Source: Treponema sp. (GTDB lineage: Bacteria; Spirochaetota; Spirochaetia; Treponematales; Treponemataceae). From it: DNA of 34,974 nt. How positions within the stretch are numbered: the first letter of the stretch is position 1; every line of letters starts with the position of its first letter. The DNA is taken from NCBI GenBank assembly GCA_016292805.1, contig JAEDFM010000025.1, forward strand, positions 1 through 34,974. The letters run 5' to 3'. Shown piece after piece: positions 31,111 to 34,974 of this stretch. A program made the position numbers and the translations under genes. The notes under the pieces were generated by a model. That model was not told where the DNA came from. It ran no database searches and was given only the letters and a program-made list of their open reading frames with translations.

Positions 31111-33669
31111 ATGGAAAAAGAATTTTTACCTGATAGTTATGAATATGTATATAGAATGGAATGTTCTGAGACAATCGCAAGAATGGTTACTCCAGGCATT
31201 TATTGTAGTGATATTGATATTGTTTTTAGGGAAGCAAAAAGAAATCTGGACTGGGTGATTAAAATGCATCCAATCCATAATAATATGAATGAAAGAGAAA
31301 GCTATGATTTTTTCTATACTTGCGGACTTTTATATTTCACATTTTCGGCACTTTCTAAAAAGAAAGATGTCCAGAATGAACTTGAAACCTTAAAATCCCT
31401 GCTGCAGGATGCAATACAGAAATGCAGGCAGTTCAAATCCTTTTCTGATGTCCTGGAGTTTGATGAATCAATTGAGGGTCCAGGGGAATTCTATGAGAAA
31501 ATCAGGAATTTTTGGAACTGGGAAGGTTATATATCAGACTATGATACAGTGTTTCATATCGATCCTTACTCTGAATATCAGCTAAAATGCAGAAGTGAAT
31601 ATGAATCCTTATATAAGACTGGAACCTGCTCTGAAGAAACTTATGGATTTAATCTTTTTGTTATGATGTCTGTTGCAGATAAATGGCCAGATTCTGAAGA
31701 GACAAGTCAAAACTATAAAGTAAATAACTGGGTTTTCTGTCACTGGTGTGCCAGTTCTTCTAATCAGGAGAATTATGAAAAGGTCTTTAATAATTTTATA
31801 GTGAATTATTACTACTCTTACTGTGATGACCAGAGGGATACAAAATCCAATCTTTATAATTTCTGTAACGCATATGATAGTTTTAACTGGGATCATAATA
31901 GAAACGGAAGAACGGTTGATGAAATAAAAAGGGATAGAATCAGAATCACTATTGAAGATGATTATGCTTTGAATCCTGAACAGGAGTTTTTATTTACAAC
32001 CATTGCCAATCATAGAGAGTTGTGCACATGGTCCATCTATGACTCTATATTTAAGGATACAACTCATGGACTTGAAAACCTTATCAATACAGTTTTTGGT
32101 GAACTTTATGGTGGAGATAAAAAAACATGGGGTTTACAGATTTTTGAAGATATTAGAACAGATTATCATAATCGCTATAAGCAGAATCCTGGAATCGTGA
32201 TTTGTTTGTTTTATCTTGTGCGGAACATTGAACTGTTTGATTTTGAAAGCCTTTTCTCTAATGAAGGGGCTATGGAAACTTCGGATTTTGCAAATATTAT
32301 GAAAGAATGCTTGAAGGGACTTCCACCAAACAGCTGGCGTTCAAAGGCTATGAATGAAAAATATGTGTTTGCTAAAAACACCATGGAATCGAAAGAAATA
32401 GATAAGAATGATGATTTACTTATTTCGATGATGCTCTATTTTGCTGTCTGGGAATTTCTTGGATCGTGGAAAAATGATGGAACTTATCTTCATAAAGATT
32501 ACGGTGTTGTATCGAACCGGAAACTTTTATTGCCTATGTTCTATGAAGGATTCTTAAAAAAAGATTTTGATTATAATAAGACACTTCAGGCAATCCTGAA
32601 TAAGGCTGCGGAATACATGAACTTTAATAAGGAAGATTCTTTTGAAGGCCTGGATTTATCCGATAGAATTGCAAGATTAAGAATCATTCATTCGCTTTCT
32701 AAGGTTTATACAAGCAATAAAGATGCAATAATAAATTTAATGCAGTTTGTTCATGAAATGCAGATGAGAAATTATCCGCTTTTCGTTGATACAAAGACAG
32801 TGTTTAATGAGCCTAATATCCCAGCTAAATTAAAAGAAGACTGGGACAAGAACATGAAAAAAATAACAGACACAGATTTTGGTTTTAATATTCCAGACCT
32901 TTATCAGTCGTTCGCGCCTTTCAATAATCTCATGATTAAATATGATCTGAAGAGCAGAGAAAATGTTCCAGGGGTATATGGAGAACATATAGAAACAATT
33001 AAAACAAAATATGACAATACAGATCCAGTATTGAGCCGTAACATAAACTGTAAATTTATGTTGGAAACAGATAAGAAAATTAAGGTCACAATATCAAAAA
33101 ATAAAGATAAACTTTGGCGTCATGAAGATTATGAAACAACTTATGTAAATACAATAAGAAATCATTATATGTATGATGACCGTTCCATGTCAGTCCATGA
33201 AAGGGTCTTAAAATCAATCAAGGAACTTACTGAAGAAAATAAGGTCAGAGATTTGATTGCATACCTGTATGAAATCAGACAGTATCTGGTAGACTTGCTG
33301 AATTCTGATAATTTGCACTTTATAGGAATTTCGTGTTTGATTATACAGCTGAATAAATTTGTTGCAGAAATAATCAGGGCTATCAGGCCTCAGAAAGATT
33401 TTGATGACGTATGGAGGGAATGTTTAGGACCTCAGGGTGAACCCAATTTTACAAATCAGGAACTTGAAAAATTCTCTATGCAGGCTTGCCTGGGAAATCA
33501 GTTTATTTTTGAATTACAGGATTTTCTTGGAATAATCACCACAACAAAAGGAATCGTTGATTCTAAAAATAGGACGACAGATTTTATATCCTTATATTCA
33601 ACTCAGATAGTTGTTTACTTGATATATCTTGCTTTTGCATTTCAGCCTGATAAAGGAAGTGAATCTTAA
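31111..33669 (+). CDS. Large protein of unknown family, 852 residues
   Basis: I do not recognise this protein. It is acidic to neutral, rich in Tyr, Asn, Phe and Trp, and looks mostly helical, with no signal peptide and no clear membrane segment except a hydrophobic stretch at the very C-terminus (IVVYLIYLAFAF). No Walker, nuclease or helicase motif is visible. ATG 31111 was preferred over 31099 because GGAG lies 8 nt before it. It follows the radical SAM gene by 27 bp and ends the cassette. It may be the substrate or the effector of the radical SAM enzyme. Confidence 0.85.
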   Translation: MEKEFLPDSYEYVYRMECSETIARMVTPGIYCSDIDIVFREAKRNLDWVIKMHPIHNNMNERESYDFFYTCGLLYFTFSALSKKKDVQNELETLKSLLQDAIQKCRQFKSFSDVLEFDESIEGPGEFYEKIRNFWNWEGYISDYDTVFHIDPYSEYQLKCRSEYESLYKTGTCSEETYGFNLFVMMSVADKWPDSEETSQNYKVNNWVFCHWCASSSNQENYEKVFNNFIVNYYYSYCDDQRDTKSNLYNFCNAYDSFNWDHNRNGRTVDEIKRDRIRITIEDDYALNPEQEFLFTTIANHRELCTWSIYDSIFKDTTHGLENLINTVFGELYGGDKKTWGLQIFEDIRTDYHNRYKQNPGIVICLFYLVRNIELFDFESLFSNEGAMETSDFANIMKECLKGLPPNSWRSKAMNEKYVFAKNTMESKEIDKNDDLLISMMLYFAVWEFLGSWKNDGTYLHKDYGVVSNRKLLLPMFYEGFLKKDFDYNKTLQAILNKAAEYMNFNKEDSFEGLDLSDRIARLRIIHSLSKVYTSNKDAIINLMQFVHEMQMRNYPLFVDTKTVFNEPNIPAKLKEDWDKNMKKITDTDFGFNIPDLYQSFAPFNNLMIKYDLKSRENVPGVYGEHIETIKTKYDNTDPVLSRNINCKFMLETDKKIKVTISKNKDKLWRHEDYETTYVNTIRNHYMYDDRSMSVHERVLKSIKELTEENKVRDLIAYLYEIRQYLVDLLNSDNLHFIGISCLIIQLNKFVAEIIRAIRPQKDFDDVWRECLGPQGEPNFTNQELEKFSMQACLGNQFIFELQDFLGIITTTKGIVDSKNRTTDFISLYSTQIVVYLIYLAFAFQPDKGSES

Positions 33670-33673
33670 AAAA

Positions 33674-33725
33674 ATGGCAGGATTTCTAAATTGAAATCCT
33701 GCTATGAACCACGGCGCTGTCCCAT
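33674..33725 (-). terminator. Perfect hairpin, and a degenerate REP-like tail
   Basis: GCAGGATTTC (33677-33686) and GAAATCCTGC (33693-33702) form a perfect 10-bp stem with a 6-nt loop. A T7 run follows on the minus strand only, so it terminates transcripts coming from the GH43 side. GAACCACGGCGCTGTCCCAT (from 33706) resembles the divergent REP unit at 9058. The rest of 33670-33806 shows no gene. Confidence 0.65.
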
Positions 33726-33806
33726 CTTTCACAGTCTCTTTTTAAATCACTTAATCTTTTAAATCTTCTGGGGTTACGCAATTTTTCCCTGAGGATGAGA
33801 CTTATT

Positions 33807-34730
33807 CTAGATTTTATTAACACCATTTGCTTTATTTATTGTGCTGATGCTGCCATCTTCATTGTATTTAAATTCTACAACACATACGCTTCGGTGAAAA
33901 AGACTTCCGCCTGGTAATTCATCTGTGTGATAAAAAAGATATGAATGACCTTTAAAATCTGCAATTCCTGGATGATTGGTAAAACAAGTGCCTTCTTCCA
34001 TTAGAACACCGCCATAAATCCAAGGTCCAGTTGGATTTTTTGATGTGGAGTAGGCAAGGTGTTCATTACGTTTTTCTCCCTGGGCAAAGGCTGCATATAT
34101 CATGTAGTAAAGTCCATTGCGTTTATAAAACCAAGGACCTTCTCCGTAAGTAGTTCCTGTATCATGACTACCTTTTGAAAAGGATTCAACTGACATGGGA
34201 ATATTTTGTATTCCTACCTGCTGATTGTAAGAAATCATATCTTCATTTAAAAGAACGTAGCGTAGATTTGGATTTCCAAAGTAGAGGTAGGCCTGACCGT
34301 CATCATCAATAAAAACTGTTGGGTCTATATCATTCCAGTCGCCTTCGTCAATAAGAGGATGTCCTAAATCTTTAAAAGGTCCTGCAGGATTATCTGAAAT
34401 TCCAACTGCTATTGCCATTCCACCGTCTTTTTTATGCACCGGGCAATATAAATAGAATTTTCCATTTCTTTCAATTGCCTGTGGAGCCCAGGCTCTGTCG
34501 TCTGCCCAAGTAATATCATCAAGAGAAAATATTTTACCGTGGTCTGTCCAATTTACCATATCCTTTGTAGAAAAACAGCGCCAGTCATTCATTGTATAAA
34601 AATTATTTACCAGCTCATCTTCGTCATGGGTTGTGTAAAGATAAAGTGTGTCGCCATAAACCATTGGAGCTGGATCTGCGGTATAGAGATTTTTGATTAT
34701 TGGGTTTGAGTGAAATGTTTTTTTGTCCAT
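33807..34730 (-). CDS. GH43 family glycoside hydrolase
   Basis: This 307-residue five-bladed beta-propeller enzyme has the GH43 catalytic set: base D19 in T-A-D-P-A-P, pKa-modulating D136 in N-D-I-D-P-T-V-F, and acid E197 in T-Y-G-E-G-P. Family members remove arabinofuranosyl or xylosyl groups from arabinoxylan-type chains. It has no signal peptide and no carbohydrate-binding module, so it probably acts in the cytoplasm. AGGAAA precedes ATG 34730. Together with GH39 and the esterase it suggests use of xylan fragments. Confidence 0.9.
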   Translation of the reverse strand: MDKKTFHSNPIIKNLYTADPAPMVYGDTLYLYTTHDEDELVNNFYTMNDWRCFSTKDMVNWTDHGKIFSLDDITWADDRAWAPQAIERNGKFYLYCPVHKKDGGMAIAVGISDNPAGPFKDLGHPLIDEGDWNDIDPTVFIDDDGQAYLYFGNPNLRYVLLNEDMISYNQQVGIQNIPMSVESFSKGSHDTGTTYGEGPWFYKRNGLYYMIYAAFAQGEKRNEHLAYSTSKNPTGPWIYGGVLMEEGTCFTNHPGIADFKGHSYLFYHTDELPGGSLFHRSVCVVEFKYNEDGSISTINKANGVNKI

Positions 34731-34779
34731 ATATATTTCCTGCCTTTTGCCTTTAAAATCATTTGCGAAGTTATAATCA

Positions 34780-34807
34780 ATATTAGTGAAATTATTTGTT
34801 TAAGCAA
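34780..34807 (-). promoter_or_regulatory. Candidate promoter of the GH43 gene
   Basis: On the minus strand TTGCTT (34807-34802), a 16-bp spacer and TAATAT (34785-34780) lie about 50 bp before ATG 34730. Motif match is moderate. Confidence 0.35.
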
Positions 34808-34882
34808 ATTGAATTTAAATTTTTAGGTGTAATTACCTAGCAGATTCAAAAGACAAAAAATAAATTTTTACATAGTATTAAT

Positions 34883-34936
34883 GAACGTTTAAAAAAGATG
34901 GCTAAAATTTCGCCATCTTTTTTAAGTCCCGAGTTT
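34883..34936. repeat. 54-bp terminal inverted repeat, right copy, with hairpin
   Basis: This matches the reverse complement of 1-54 at 51 of 54 positions. AAAAAAGATGGC and GCCATCTTTTTT form the stem around a 9-nt loop, and T runs follow on both strands, so it can terminate in both directions. A second hairpin overlaps its edge: GAGTTTTT-TTGC-AAAAACTC (34931-34950). The last 24 bases show nothing I recognise. Confidence 0.9.
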
Positions 34937-34974
34937 TTTTGCAAAAACTCTGTTTATTTACGTGTTCGCTTGCG

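Noticed and set aside
1..34974. tRNA, rRNA or other structured RNA genes
   Set aside because: No cloverleaf pattern with a T-loop (GGTTCGA-type) or rRNA-like stretch was seen on either strand. This was by eye, not with a covariance model.

Overview
The window is AT-rich and densely coded. It most resembles DNA from a host-associated spirochaete of the Treponema type. The pointers are a FabV-type enoyl reductase, a BMP/TmpC-like lipoprotein with a relaxed lipobox ahead of a nucleoside-type ABC transporter, and genes for plant-polysaccharide breakdown (GH39, GH43, a type B carboxylesterase). This assignment rests on family recognition only; I ran no search.

Layout. 1-6.6 kb: an MFS transporter and LarE (+), a carboxylesterase (+), then a GH39 glycosidase and a MATE exporter (-). 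6.6-10.4 kb: a sulfur-assimilation operon, metY-cysK (-), whose long leader encodes a 29-residue Cys-rich peptide and carries three REP-like hairpins; next to it are a 65-residue gene and a C-GCAxxG-C-C redox-type protein. 10.0-18.3 kb: a type II fatty acid synthesis operon read leftward, acpP-fabH-fabD-fabG-fabF-fabZ-fabV-accDA plus a small membrane protein. 18.3-23.3 kb: a BMP lipoprotein followed by a two-domain ATPase and two permeases, probably for nucleosides.

23.4-27.5 kb is a plasmid-type maintenance module: ParA, a ribbon-helix-helix partner, a Rep_3-family initiator, about twenty copies of a 17-bp iteron on both sides of rep, and a separate set of GGTATATACC palindromes around parA. 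27.5-33.7 kb is accessory: a small protein overlapping a WYL regulator, a truncated gene end, then a compact cassette of four genes (99-residue HicA-like protein, 121-residue duplicated-helix protein, B12-domain-like radical SAM enzyme, 852-residue protein of unknown type) behind one strong promoter. A GH43 gene closes the window.

Two 54-bp near-identical inverted repeats, each a hairpin, lie at the two ends of the window. The sequence cannot tell whether this is a chromosome with an integrated plasmid, a chromid, or a contig that broke at a dispersed repeat. The best candidates for undescribed biology are the four-gene cassette at 29.1-33.7 kb, the two-sided iteron and palindrome system, the Cys-rich leader of metY-cysK, and the recurrent leaderless-type gene starts.
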